DNA from: an uncultured Gemmatimonadota bacterium
GTDB lineage: Bacteria; Gemmatimonadota; Gemmatimonadetes; Gemmatimonadales; Gemmatimonadaceae
Assembly (NCBI GenBank): GCA_903906325.1
Contig: CAIVJV010000219.1
Location: forward strand, 1-6,176
Length of the DNA stretch: 6,176 nucleotides
Direction of reading: 5' to 3'
Shown: positions 1-5,941 of the stretch, one piece after another
How the letters are laid out: the number at the start of each line of letters is the position of its first letter
How positions within the stretch are numbered: position 1 is the first letter of the stretch
Made by a program: the position numbers and the translations under genes
Notes under the pieces: generated by a model
Seen by the model: the letters and a program-made list of their open reading frames with translations, nothing else
Told to the model about the DNA's origin: nothing
The model's database searches: none

Positions 1-960
1 CATGTTCGCCTGCACCTTGAAGACGAAGCCGGTGAAGGCGGGATTCGCCGGGGCCACGAGCCCAGCCGAGCTCTCGCGCGCGACGGGCGATGGCGCGAGC
101 GGGAGGAAGTCCTGCAGGAAGGGCTCGACGCCGAAGTTGGTGATCGCGGAGGCGAAGTAGACCGGAGTCTGCTCCCCGGCGAGGATCGCCTCGGCGCTGA
201 ACTCGTGGCCGGCGAGCTCCAAGAGCTCGACCGCTTGGGCGAGATTCGCCGCCGCGCGCTCAGCGTATTCGCCGCCACCGAGGGCGGCGACGAGCGTCGG
301 GTCATCAGGGCCCGAGAGCTCGACGACATCGGTCTCGACGCGCTGCGCGCCGTGGTGCGTGCCCCGCTCGAAGAGATGCGCGCGGCGGTGGCGACGATCG
401 TAGACGCCGACGAAGATCGTGCCCTGATCGTCGGTATCCATATGGATGGGCCAGTGCGCGGCGACGGCGGTGATCCCGAGCTCGGCTTCGAGATCACTCA
501 CGAGCTTCAAGGGATCCTCCCCGACGCGATCGCACTTGTTGACGACAGTGAAGATCGGCATCCGGCGCCGACGGCAGACATCGAAGAGCTGGCGGGTCCG
601 TTCCTCGACGCCCTTGCGGTTGTCGAGGAGCATGACCGCGCTGTCCGCGGCGACCAAGGTGCGGTAGGTGTCCTCGCCGAAGTCTTGGTGACCAGGGGTG
701 TCGAGGAGATTCACCTGGTACCCCTGATACTCGAATTGGAGCACCGAGGAGGTGACGGAGATCCCGCGCTCCTGTTCGAGCGCCATCCAGTCAGAGGTCG
801 CGTGGCGCTGCGACTTCCGCGCCTTGACCGCGCCGGCCTGATGGATCGCCCCGCCGTAGAGGAGGAGCTTCTCGGTGAGGGTGGTCTTGCCGGCGTCCGG
901 GTGCGAGATGATCGCGAAGGTGCGACGGCGCGCGATGAGCGCGTCGAGGGAGGCGGTCAT
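1..960 (-). CDS. prfC: Peptide chain release factor 3 (RF3), N-terminal 320 residues; runs off the left edge
   Basis: This is a translational GTPase that recycles RF1/RF2 from the ribosome after peptide release in the cytoplasm. The frame is open from the ATG at 960 to the window edge with no stop. It encodes about 320 of the roughly 530 residues usual for RF3. Visible motifs are the P-loop HPDAGKTT at residues 20-27, the switch I region with SDWMALEQERGISVTSSV (56-73), the G3 motif DTPGH at 87-91, and NKCD (G4) at 141-144. A G5-like ASAITNFGV follows near 267. SDWMALEQERGIS and the short NFGV(E/D) segment favour RF3 over EF-G or LepA. The ATG overlaps the stop of the upstream aminotransferase gene by 4 nt (ATGA). 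No Shine-Dalgarno precedes it, so translation probably depends on re-initiation by ribosomes finishing the upstream gene. Family assignment is firm; the missing C-terminus is due only to the window boundary. Confidence 0.96.
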   Translation of the reverse strand, partial: MTASLDALIARRRTFAIISHPDAGKTTLTEKLLLYGGAIHQAGAVKARKSQRHATSDWMALEQERGISVTSSVLQFEYQGYQVNLLDTPGHQDFGEDTYRTLVAADSAVMLLDNRKGVEERTRQLFDVCRRRRMPIFTVVNKCDRVGEDPLKLVSDLEAELGITAVAAHWPIHMDTDDQGTIFVGVYDRRHRRAHLFERGTHHGAQRVETDVVELSGPDDPTLVAALGGGEYAERAAANLAQAVELLELAGHEFSAEAILAGEQTPVYFASAITNFGVEPFLQDFLPLAPSPVARESSAGLVAPANPAFTGFVFKVQANM

Positions 961-2114
961 ACGAGGAGCGAGAGGGCGCGGTCGATGTCGTCCGCAGTGT
1001 TATGGAAGTGCGGGGCAAGACGGATCGCCCCTTCACGGACGGCATGCACGATGTTCGCCGCACGGAGGCGCTGCGAGTCGGCAGCGACATCAGGGGTGCG
1101 GACCGCGACGATCGCGGCGCGGCGGGCGGGATCACGCGGGGTATAGATCTCGACATCAGGGCGCGTGGCCAGACCCGCGATCACACGCTCGACGAGCGTC
1201 GCGACATGACGCTCGATGTTGGCCGTTCCAAGCTCCAAGAAGAGCTCGAGCGTCGCGTTCATCCCGACGAAGTCCTGGATGGGGAGCGAGCCGACCTCGA
1301 AGCGCTGCGCATCGCTCCGCCAGGCGGGATCGTAGTCGAGGAAGCGATTGAAATCCCCCGCGCTCGCCTGCGAGAGCCACCCCGCCGCGGGGGGCTTCAT
1401 CTGCGCGATCAGCTCGCGGCGCACGTAGGCGAAGGCCGCCCCCCAGGGGGAGCAGAGCCACTTCTGCGCGCCAAATGAGATGAGGTCGACCGGCGTGCGT
1501 GACAGGTCCAAGACGCAGGGCCCGAGCCCTTGGATGGCATCGACGGCGAACCAGATCCCCCGCGCGCGGCAGGCCGCCCCGATGGCGTCGAGATCGATCT
1601 TCTCCCCGGTCCAGAAGGAGACCCAGCTCAACGCGACCCCCTTCACCCGGGGATCGGTCGCGATGCGCTGGAGGATCGCGGCCTGATCCACCGTACGCCC
1701 GATCATCGGGACGAGCTCGTAGGTGAAGCCCCGGACCTTGGACGCCGACATCCAGGGATAGACGTTCGCGGGAAACTCCCCGTCGCTCCCGAGGACGAGG
1801 TCACCGGGCCCGAGCGGCAGCGCATACGCCGCGAGATTGATCCCCCAACTGGTGCTCGTGGTGAGGGCGATCTCCTCGGGCGACGCGCCGATCAGCTGCG
1901 CGGCCAACGCACGCGCCCGGTCCAACCGCGGGAAGAAGTCCTCGGCGCGCATCGCATGCATCTCGGCGCGCTTGTCGTTGTAGGCCGCGAGGGCCTCGCG
2001 CGAGCGTTGCGGGACCACCCCGATGCTCGCGTGGTCGAGATGGATCGCGTCGCCGCGCGCCTCCCAGGGATATTCGCGCGCGCGCAGCGCCTGCACATCG
2101 TAGCCGGTGGTCAT
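957..2114 (-). CDS. Class V aminotransferase-fold PLP-dependent enzyme (not a cysteine desulfurase)
   Basis: This is a 385-residue cytoplasmic fold-type I PLP enzyme. The N-terminal HLDHASIGVVP (25-35) corresponds to the YLNNAAxGxxP segment of the family. TSTSWGINL (85-93) is the phosphate/cofactor loop. D192 in FAVDAIQG contacts the pyridine nitrogen, and K218 in SFGAQKW is the expected Schiff-base lysine. RFEVGSLP (271-278) and RLAPHFHNTADDID (365-378) are the usual C-terminal motifs. The GHHC-type loop with the catalytic cysteine of SufS/CsdA is absent: the matching stretch reads VHAVREGAIRL. A desulfurase role is therefore unlikely, and an isopenicillin-N-epimerase-like or other transaminase/lyase role is more probable. 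The substrate cannot be read from the sequence. I chose the ATG at 2114, although the frame stays open to 2384, because GGGAG lies 7 nt upstream, it follows the acyltransferase stop by 1 nt, and homology begins just after it. The gene sits third in the lipid A-type operon. Confidence 0.88.
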   Translation of the reverse strand: MTTGYDVQALRAREYPWEARGDAIHLDHASIGVVPQRSREALAAYNDKRAEMHAMRAEDFFPRLDRARALAAQLIGASPEEIALTTSTSWGINLAAYALPLGPGDLVLGSDGEFPANVYPWMSASKVRGFTYELVPMIGRTVDQAAILQRIATDPRVKGVALSWVSFWTGEKIDLDAIGAACRARGIWFAVDAIQGLGPCVLDLSRTPVDLISFGAQKWLCSPWGAAFAYVRRELIAQMKPPAAGWLSQASAGDFNRFLDYDPAWRSDAQRFEVGSLPIQDFVGMNATLELFLELGTANIERHVATLVERVIAGLATRPDVEIYTPRDPARRAAIVAVRTPDVAADSQRLRAANIVHAVREGAIRLAPHFHNTADDIDRALSLLV

Positions 2115-2115
2115 C

Positions 2116-3063
2116 TCAGGGCTCCCGCAGATGGGGCGGGGTGTCGGCGGGTTGGCCCTTCCACCGACGATGTTGCCAGAAGTACTGCTCGGGGTGCGCG
2201 CGCACGAGGCGCTCCAGCACCTGGGTATAGGCGAGGGCGGTGGCGTGCACGTCCGCGTCACGATCCCCGGTGCGCACCACCGTGACCGATTCGAAGTACG
2301 CGGTGTACCGACCATCAGGACGGCGCAGCGCGGCGAGGAAGACCATCGGGAGGTCATCGCGGAGGGCAAAGACCGCGGCGCCACGCGGGGTGCGCGCCGG
2401 GCGACCGAAGAAGGGGATCATCGTGCTGGCGAGCCCCTTGGCGCTCTGATCGGAGAGGAAGCCGACGCCGCGTCCCGCGCGCAACGCCCGCGGCACGGCG
2501 CGCACCGCCTGATCGTCGAAGATCACCCCCATGCCGAGGCGCTCACGCGTCCGCTGGAAGAAGCGGTCGGAGAGGGGATTCGCCATATGCATCGCGATCC
2601 CATCCACCGGATACCCGCGCGCGGCGACGTAGGCCCCGCTCAGCTCCCAATTGCCGAGGTGCCCTGCGACGAGGATCACCCCGCGTCCCTGCGCATAGGC
2701 CGCCGCGAGGACCTCCTCCCCTACCACTGCCGCGAAGGCGCGCAGCACCTCCTCGCGACCCGCGCGGGAGAGATAGATCGCCTCGAAGGCGGTACGGCCG
2801 AGCCCCCGATACGAGGCGCGCGCGGTGGCACGGACCTGCGCTTCGGCCATCTCAGGGAAGCAGGCGCGGATGGTGCGCCTCACGCGCGCGGCGCGCAACC
2901 GGAGGGGCCACCAGGCGAGCCCACCGACCGCGGCGCCCACGCGCGAGGCCATGCGCCAGCCGAAGGGGCGCAGCAGCGCGGCCACGCCCCGCAGCGCCCC
3001 GAACTCGATCCGCTGCGCGAGGGTGGGCGGCGTGCGACGGGCCGCCGGCTCAGCCGACGACAT
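2116..3063 (-). CDS. Lipid A biosynthesis acyltransferase, LpxL/HtrB family
   Basis: This inner-membrane-associated acyltransferase belongs to the family that adds secondary acyl chains to lipid A precursors (lauroyl/myristoyl transferases); some members act on other lysolipids. With the ATG at 3063 it has 315 residues, the usual size for the family. It shows the catalytic HX4E motif as H135-LGNW-E140 in VAGHLGNWE. It also shows SDQ at 204-206, PFFGRPARTPRGAA at 217-230, and the C-terminal signature PEQYFWQHRRWK at 291-302. The N-terminal part (about 21-54) is amphipathic to hydrophobic with many Arg, fitting a membrane anchor. The frame remains open to an ATG at 3117, which would add 18 residues inside the ABC transporter gene. 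The 3063 start gives a 14-nt overlap with that gene and is preferred, but the SD (GAGTCGGGTG) is weak. The adjacent MsbA-like flippase supports a lipid A role. The exact acyl donor and position are unknown. Confidence 0.88.
   Translation of the reverse strand: MSSAEPAARRTPPTLAQRIEFGALRGVAALLRPFGWRMASRVGAAVGGLAWWPLRLRAARVRRTIRACFPEMAEAQVRATARASYRGLGRTAFEAIYLSRAGREEVLRAFAAVVGEEVLAAAYAQGRGVILVAGHLGNWELSGAYVAARGYPVDGIAMHMANPLSDRFFQRTRERLGMGVIFDDQAVRAVPRALRAGRGVGFLSDQSAKGLASTMIPFFGRPARTPRGAAVFALRDDLPMVFLAALRRPDGRYTAYFESVTVVRTGDRDADVHATALAYTQVLERLVRAHPEQYFWQHRRWKGQPADTPPHLREP
2122..2126 (-). promoter_or_regulatory. Shine-Dalgarno GGGAG for the aminotransferase gene
   Basis: GGGAG on the minus strand lies 7 nt before the ATG at 2114 and inside the last codons of the acyltransferase gene. 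It decides the start: the in-frame upstream extension to 2384 would lie entirely within the acyltransferase gene. It is one of only two clear ribosome binding sites I found in the window. Confidence 0.65.
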
Positions 3064-4876
3064 CACCCGACTCGGCGGGACGCTGCTGCATGGCGTGGAG
3101 CCGCGCGTAGGCGCCACCGCGCGTCAACAACTCCGCATGCGTCCCGCGCTCGACGATCCGCCCCTGCTCCATGACGAGGATCTGCGCCGCATGGACCACC
3201 GTGGAGAGGCGGTGCGCGATCACGAAGACCGTCCGTCCCGCGAGGAGCCGATCGATCGCCTCCTGCACGAGCCGTTCGCTCTCGGTGTCGAGGGCGGAGG
3301 TGGCTTCATCCAGGATGAGGATGGGCGGGTCAGTGAGGAGCGCACGCGCGATGGCGAGGCGCTGACGCTGCCCCCCGGAGAGGCGCGTGCCGCGCTCGCC
3401 GAGTACGGTGTCGTACCCCTGCGGGAGGGCCACGATGAACTCGTGTGCGTTGGCGGCGCGCGCCGCCGCCTCGACCTGTTCCTGTGGGTACCGCGACTCC
3501 GCCCCGTACGCGATGTTCGCGCGCACCGTGTCGTAGAAGAGGACGGTGTCCTGACTCACGATCCCGGTGAGGGCACGCAGCGATTCGAGCTTGAGCTCGC
3601 GCGTGTCGACGCCATCGATCATGATGCGGCCAGCCGTGGGCTCGATGAAGCGCGGGATGAGATCGACGAGGGTGCTCTTCCCCGCCCCACTCGCCCCGAC
3701 GAGGGCGACCACGGAGCCGCGCGGCGCAGTGAGGGAGATCCCCTGCAGCACCGCCTCCGCACCGTACGAGAAATCGACGCCATCGAAGGTGACCCCCTCC
3801 CGCACACCATCGAGCGCGCGTGTGCCGCGATCGGTCGCGGTTTCGGTGGGCTGATCGAGCACCTCGAAGAGGCGCTCCGCCGCCGCGAGAGACTGCTGGG
3901 CGGTGGTCGGCGCCTGCGAGAGCTGCTTGATCGGCTGCAGGAGGCGCATCACCAGCACCATGAAGGTGATGAGGATCCCGCCGTCCATCGTGCGTGTCTG
4001 GAGCACCTCGCGCGCGCCGATCCAGAGCACCCCGAGCGCGATGATCGTCCCGAGCACCTCGGTGAGCGGCCCCGCCAAGAGGGCGAGGCGCTGCATGCGG
4101 GTCATCCCACGCGAATAGTGCGCGGAGGCCCCGAGGAAGCGCGCATCCTCATACGGCTCGCCGCGGAACGACTTCACGAGGCGGATCCCGCTCACCACCT
4201 CCTGCAGCACGCTCGTCATCTCGCCGTACTCCTGCCGGAGGCGACGATGCCCCTTCCGCAGCTTGCGCAGGAGCGGCTGCAGCACCGCCATCACCGCGGG
4301 GGCGATCACGAGCGCCACCAGCGTCAGGCGTGGCGACATGCGGAAGAGGATCACGACGGTGACGAGGATCGTCGCCACATTCTGGATGGAGCGGGTCGCG
4401 ACCTCGGCCAGCACCGCCTTGGTCTGCTCGGTGTCGGTGAGGACACGGGCGATCACCTGTCCGGTGCGGGTCCGGCTGAACCAGACCAGTGGGAGCCGCT
4501 GCAGATGCGAGAAGACCGCGTGCCGGAGGTCGCGGGTGATGTATTCCTGGAGCGAGGCGCCGAACTGCCCGCCGCCCCAGAGGAAGAGATTCTTGAGGGC
4601 GACCATCCCGAGGATCACGAGGATCACGGCACGGAGCGACCCCATGGGGTCGGCCGGGTCCAGGAAGGGACCGATGAGGGCCTGCTGGAGGGCGCTGAGC
4701 CATCCCATCCCGGTCGCGATCTGCGAGGGGAGCCCGAACAGGGTGTTCAGGAAGGGGATGAGCAGGGTGAAGGCGATCCCGTCGAGGGCCGCCGCCAGGA
4801 CGTTCAGGACGACGTTGCCGCCGAGCCGCCACGCGTGCGGTCGCAGGAACCGCAGGAGCCGCCGGTACACGCGCAT
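3050..4876 (-). CDS. msbA: MsbA-like lipid A/lipid exporter, ABC transporter with fused membrane and ATPase domains
   Basis: This is a half-transporter of 608 residues that should work as a homodimer in the inner membrane, flipping lipid A-core or a similar lipid outward using ATP. The membrane domain covers about 1-330, with hydrophobic segments near 20-45, 82-100, 165-200 and 265-312. The ATPase domain has the A-loop Y371, Walker A GASGAGKST (394-402), Q-loop Q442, signature LSGGQ (499-503), Walker B ILILDE (519-524), D-loop SALD (527-530) and H-loop H555, so it looks fully functional. Length and domain order match MsbA (about 580 aa). Multidrug exporters of the same subfamily look alike, but the next gene being a lipid A-type acyltransferase favours the lipid role. 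The start at 4876 has no properly spaced SD: GAGGG abuts the ATG. A TAnnTTTG-type promoter element ends 4 nt before it, so the mRNA may be leaderless. It is the first gene of the leftward operon. Confidence 0.92.
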   Translation of the reverse strand: MRVYRRLLRFLRPHAWRLGGNVVLNVLAAALDGIAFTLLIPFLNTLFGLPSQIATGMGWLSALQQALIGPFLDPADPMGSLRAVILVILGMVALKNLFLWGGGQFGASLQEYITRDLRHAVFSHLQRLPLVWFSRTRTGQVIARVLTDTEQTKAVLAEVATRSIQNVATILVTVVILFRMSPRLTLVALVIAPAVMAVLQPLLRKLRKGHRRLRQEYGEMTSVLQEVVSGIRLVKSFRGEPYEDARFLGASAHYSRGMTRMQRLALLAGPLTEVLGTIIALGVLWIGAREVLQTRTMDGGILITFMVLVMRLLQPIKQLSQAPTTAQQSLAAAERLFEVLDQPTETATDRGTRALDGVREGVTFDGVDFSYGAEAVLQGISLTAPRGSVVALVGASGAGKSTLVDLIPRFIEPTAGRIMIDGVDTRELKLESLRALTGIVSQDTVLFYDTVRANIAYGAESRYPQEQVEAAARAANAHEFIVALPQGYDTVLGERGTRLSGGQRQRLAIARALLTDPPILILDEATSALDTESERLVQEAIDRLLAGRTVFVIAHRLSTVVHAAQILVMEQGRIVERGTHAELLTRGGAYARLHAMQQRPAESGDVVG

Positions 4877-4880
4877 CCCT

Positions 4881-4888
4881 CAAAGATA
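4881..4888 (-). promoter_or_regulatory. TAnnTTTG-type promoter -7 element upstream of the msbA-like gene
   Basis: TATCTTTG on the minus strand matches the Bacteroidota-type -7 consensus TAnnTTTG at all fixed positions. It is followed by AGGG and then the ATG at 4876. Transcription starting a few bases downstream would begin at or near the A of ATG. I see no TTG-type -33 element upstream, where the DNA is a G-rich tract. That the host uses this consensus is inference. Confidence 0.5.
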
Positions 4889-4892
4889 CGCG

Positions 4893-4916
4893 CCCCTTCC
4901 CCCGTCCCCCACTCCC
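4893..4916 (-). other. Putative G-quadruplex motif between divergent promoters
   Basis: Read on the minus strand, the tract has four G-runs of 3, 5, 5 and 4 separated by loops AGT, AC and AA. This satisfies the standard G3+N1-7 quadruplex pattern with short loops. It lies on the non-template strand of the msbA-like gene, ends 4 bp upstream of its -7 element, and starts 3 bp from the opposite -7 element. The plus strand is the matching C-rich i-motif-type tract. Whether it folds or regulates is inference; it occupies most of the DNA where -33 elements would be. Confidence 0.55.
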
Positions 4917-4919
4917 GCG

Positions 4920-4927
4920 TCACTTTG
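4920..4927 (+). promoter_or_regulatory. TAnnTTTG-like promoter element for the rightward hypothetical gene
   Basis: TCACTTTG matches TAnnTTTG at five of six fixed positions (C in place of A at position 2). It ends 5 nt before the ATG at 4933. No SD is present between them, so a leaderless transcript is the natural reading. It mirrors the element on the opposite strand 32 bp away. Confidence 0.4.
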
Positions 4928-4932
4928 GCCCC

Positions 4933-5364
4933 ATGGCCCCTGCCCTTCCCTCCTTTTCCCCGACGCGCGTCGGATTCCCCTGCCCGGCGCTCCTCGCGGC
5001 CGCGGCGCGGGCCCCGATCGGTGGGGAGCGGGAGGCGTGGCTCGGGGTGCTGATGGCGACGCGGCTCGTCGCCGGCCTCTGCCCAGAGGTGGCGCTGCCG
5101 GCAGGGACCCGTGGGGCCCGGGCCGAGGCGGCACGGAGCTGGCTCACCTCGGTGACCCTCGCAGCGAAGACGCGGACCGCGATGCTCCGGTGCATCGCGA
5201 GTTCCGAAGGCCACAGCCCACAGGGGGCCGCCGAGGCGCTCTCGGCGCTCCTGGAGTTGGTGGCGCTCCCACTGGACCGGTCGGCGCGGCGCGAGGTGGG
5301 GCGCTTGCTCGAGGCCCTGCACAGCGCGCCGATCGCCTTGCTCGCTCCCCCGCGCGCGCCATAA
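4933..5364 (+). CDS. Hypothetical protein, 143 aa, unrecognised
   Basis: I do not recognise a family. The 143-residue product is rich in Ala, Leu, Arg and Pro. It appears mostly helical, with helices likely near 17-27, 33-52, 62-90, 96-113 and 118-130. It has no convincing transmembrane segment, signal peptide or metal-binding cluster; its cysteines are scattered (C17, C50 and C87). The strong G/C third-position bias and the position between a divergent promoter element and the next gene support it as real coding sequence. It has no SD, and its ATG lies 5 nt after a TTTG element, fitting leaderless expression. It is divergent from the msbA-like operon and upstream of the secreted TPR gene. 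The stop TAA overlaps the next promoter element. Its function cannot be inferred from this sequence. Confidence 0.65.
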   Translation: MAPALPSFSPTRVGFPCPALLAAAARAPIGGEREAWLGVLMATRLVAGLCPEVALPAGTRGARAEAARSWLTSVTLAAKTRTAMLRCIASSEGHSPQGAAEALSALLELVALPLDRSARREVGRLLEALHSAPIALLAPPRAP

Positions 5365-5370
5365 CATTTG
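5363..5370 (+). promoter_or_regulatory. TAnnTTTG-like promoter element for the TPR gene, overlapping the preceding stop
   Basis: AACATTTG matches TAnnTTTG at five of six fixed positions (A instead of T at position 1). It begins inside the TAA stop codon (5362-5364) of the 143-aa gene. Transcription from it would start near 5374-5378, giving a leader of about 45-50 nt before the SD-preceded ATG at 5423. An ATG at 5372 also follows it closely. Confidence 0.4.
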
Positions 5371-5376
5371 GATGCT

Positions 5377-5388
5377 CGCGCATGCGCG
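5377..5388. repeat. 12-bp perfect palindrome in the leader of the TPR gene
   Basis: CGCGCATGCGCG is a perfect inverted repeat just downstream of the candidate promoter. It is followed at 5389-5400 by a small CTGG-TATC-CCAG hairpin. It could be an operator half-site pair or a 5'-end mRNA stem. Self-complementary GC strings are common in DNA of this composition, so the role is uncertain. Confidence 0.3.
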
Positions 5389-5412
5389 CTGGTATCCCAG
5401 ATCGACTCGGTC

Positions 5413-5416
5413 GGAG
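5413..5416 (+). promoter_or_regulatory. Shine-Dalgarno GGAG for the TPR gene
   Basis: GGAG lies 6 nt before the ATG at 5423. It picks that start over the in-frame ATG at 5372, which would put 17 charged residues ahead of an otherwise clean signal peptide. Confidence 0.65.
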
Positions 5417-5422
5417 ATCCCC

Positions 5423-5905
5423 ATGGTGTGGTTACGCCTCCTGACGTGCATCGCCCTCGTCGTGCCGGTCGCGGTGGCCGCCCAGGGGCAGGGTCGGGAC
5501 CCGATCCCGCGGTTGGAGGCGGCGCGGGCGCGAGCCCCGCAGAGTGTCCCCGCGCTCCGGGCGCTCGGGATCGCCTACTACAAGGCCAAGCGCTACGAGG
5601 AGGCGCGCACGGTGCTCGAGGCCGCGCGGCAACTCGATCCCGCCGACGGGGTGAGTGCCCTCTACGCGGGGTTGGCCGCCGAGGCGGTGGGTGACCTGAC
5701 CGCGGCCCGTCGCGCCTCCACGACGTACCTCGAGGTCGGGAAGACGGCCCGGGTCCGGGACGACGTCCAGGCGCGGCTCGGACTCGGGGCGTTCACGGTG
5801 TATTCTTCGGTCGGGCTCAGCACCGGCGCGCTCTTCTCCACCGCCGATGGCACCGAGACGAGCCTCACCGGGTTCCGCGGCGGCCTGACTGTTCGGTGGC
5901 GCTGA
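5423..5905 (+). CDS. Small secreted TPR protein with a beta-barrel-like C-terminal tail
   Basis: This 160-residue product has an N-terminal signal peptide: MVWLR, a hydrophobic core at about 6-18, and cleavage likely after A19 or A20 (VAVAA-Q). It is therefore probably exported to the periplasm. Two TPR-type helix pairs follow, at about 43-75 (ALGIAYYKAKRYEEARTVLE, ending LDP) and 76-108 (ALYAGLAAEAVGDLTAARR). After VQARL (115-119) the character changes. Residues 120-160 are rich in Gly, Thr, Ser and aromatics and end GGLTVRWR, resembling the last strands of an outer-membrane barrel. Such a tail is odd on a two-TPR protein; it may be a truncated or fused gene, or a genuine short adaptor. The start at 5423 is set by GGAG 6 nt upstream. 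Codon use is the same throughout. A scaffold role in envelope assembly is conceivable, but no partner can be named. Confidence 0.75.
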   Translation: MVWLRLLTCIALVVPVAVAAQGQGRDPIPRLEAARARAPQSVPALRALGIAYYKAKRYEEARTVLEAARQLDPADGVSALYAGLAAEAVGDLTAARRASTTYLEVGKTARVRDDVQARLGLGAFTVYSSVGLSTGALFSTADGTETSLTGFRGGLTVRWR

Positions 5906-5941
5906 AGACCGGACGACCCACCTCCTCTCCCTCGATGTCCG

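Noticed and set aside
205..1146. Plus-strand open frame opposite prfC
   Set aside because: Antisense shadow: prfC on the minus strand has all GTPase motifs, and the plus frame shows none.
1380..1394. CCCCG-CCG-CGGGG hairpin that might be a terminator
   Set aside because: It lies inside the aminotransferase coding region, has no T-run, and encodes a conserved-looking segment.
957..2114. Cysteine desulfurase (SufS/CsdA) for the PLP enzyme
   Set aside because: The loop that should hold the catalytic cysteine reads VHAVREGAIRL with no cysteine.
1530..3174. Two overlapping plus-strand open frames opposite the aminotransferase and acyltransferase
   Set aside because: Shadow frames rich in Arg, Gly, His and Asp, with no domain. 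The minus-strand genes carry catalytic motifs.
3452..3467. Perfect 16-bp palindrome GGCGGCGCGCGCCGCC
   Set aside because: It lies within the Ala/Arg-rich coding stretch of the ABC ATPase domain (about residues 470-475). GCC/GCG codon runs produce such palindromes by chance.
2825..5053. A 742-codon open frame on the plus strand covering the whole msbA-like gene
   Set aside because: It mirrors a well-conserved gene on the other strand. Its composition (Arg, Glu, His, Asp, Gly-rich, low complexity) is typical of an antisense shadow in GC-rich DNA, and it has no recognisable domain.
5372..5422. Start of the TPR gene at the upstream in-frame ATG (5372)
   Set aside because: It would place 17 mostly polar residues before a clean signal peptide and lacks an SD, whereas 5423 has GGAG at 6 nt.
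5910..5941. CGGAC/GTCCG inverted repeat before yebC as a terminator
   Set aside because: Only a 5-bp stem with a 22-nt loop and no T-run; too weak to call.
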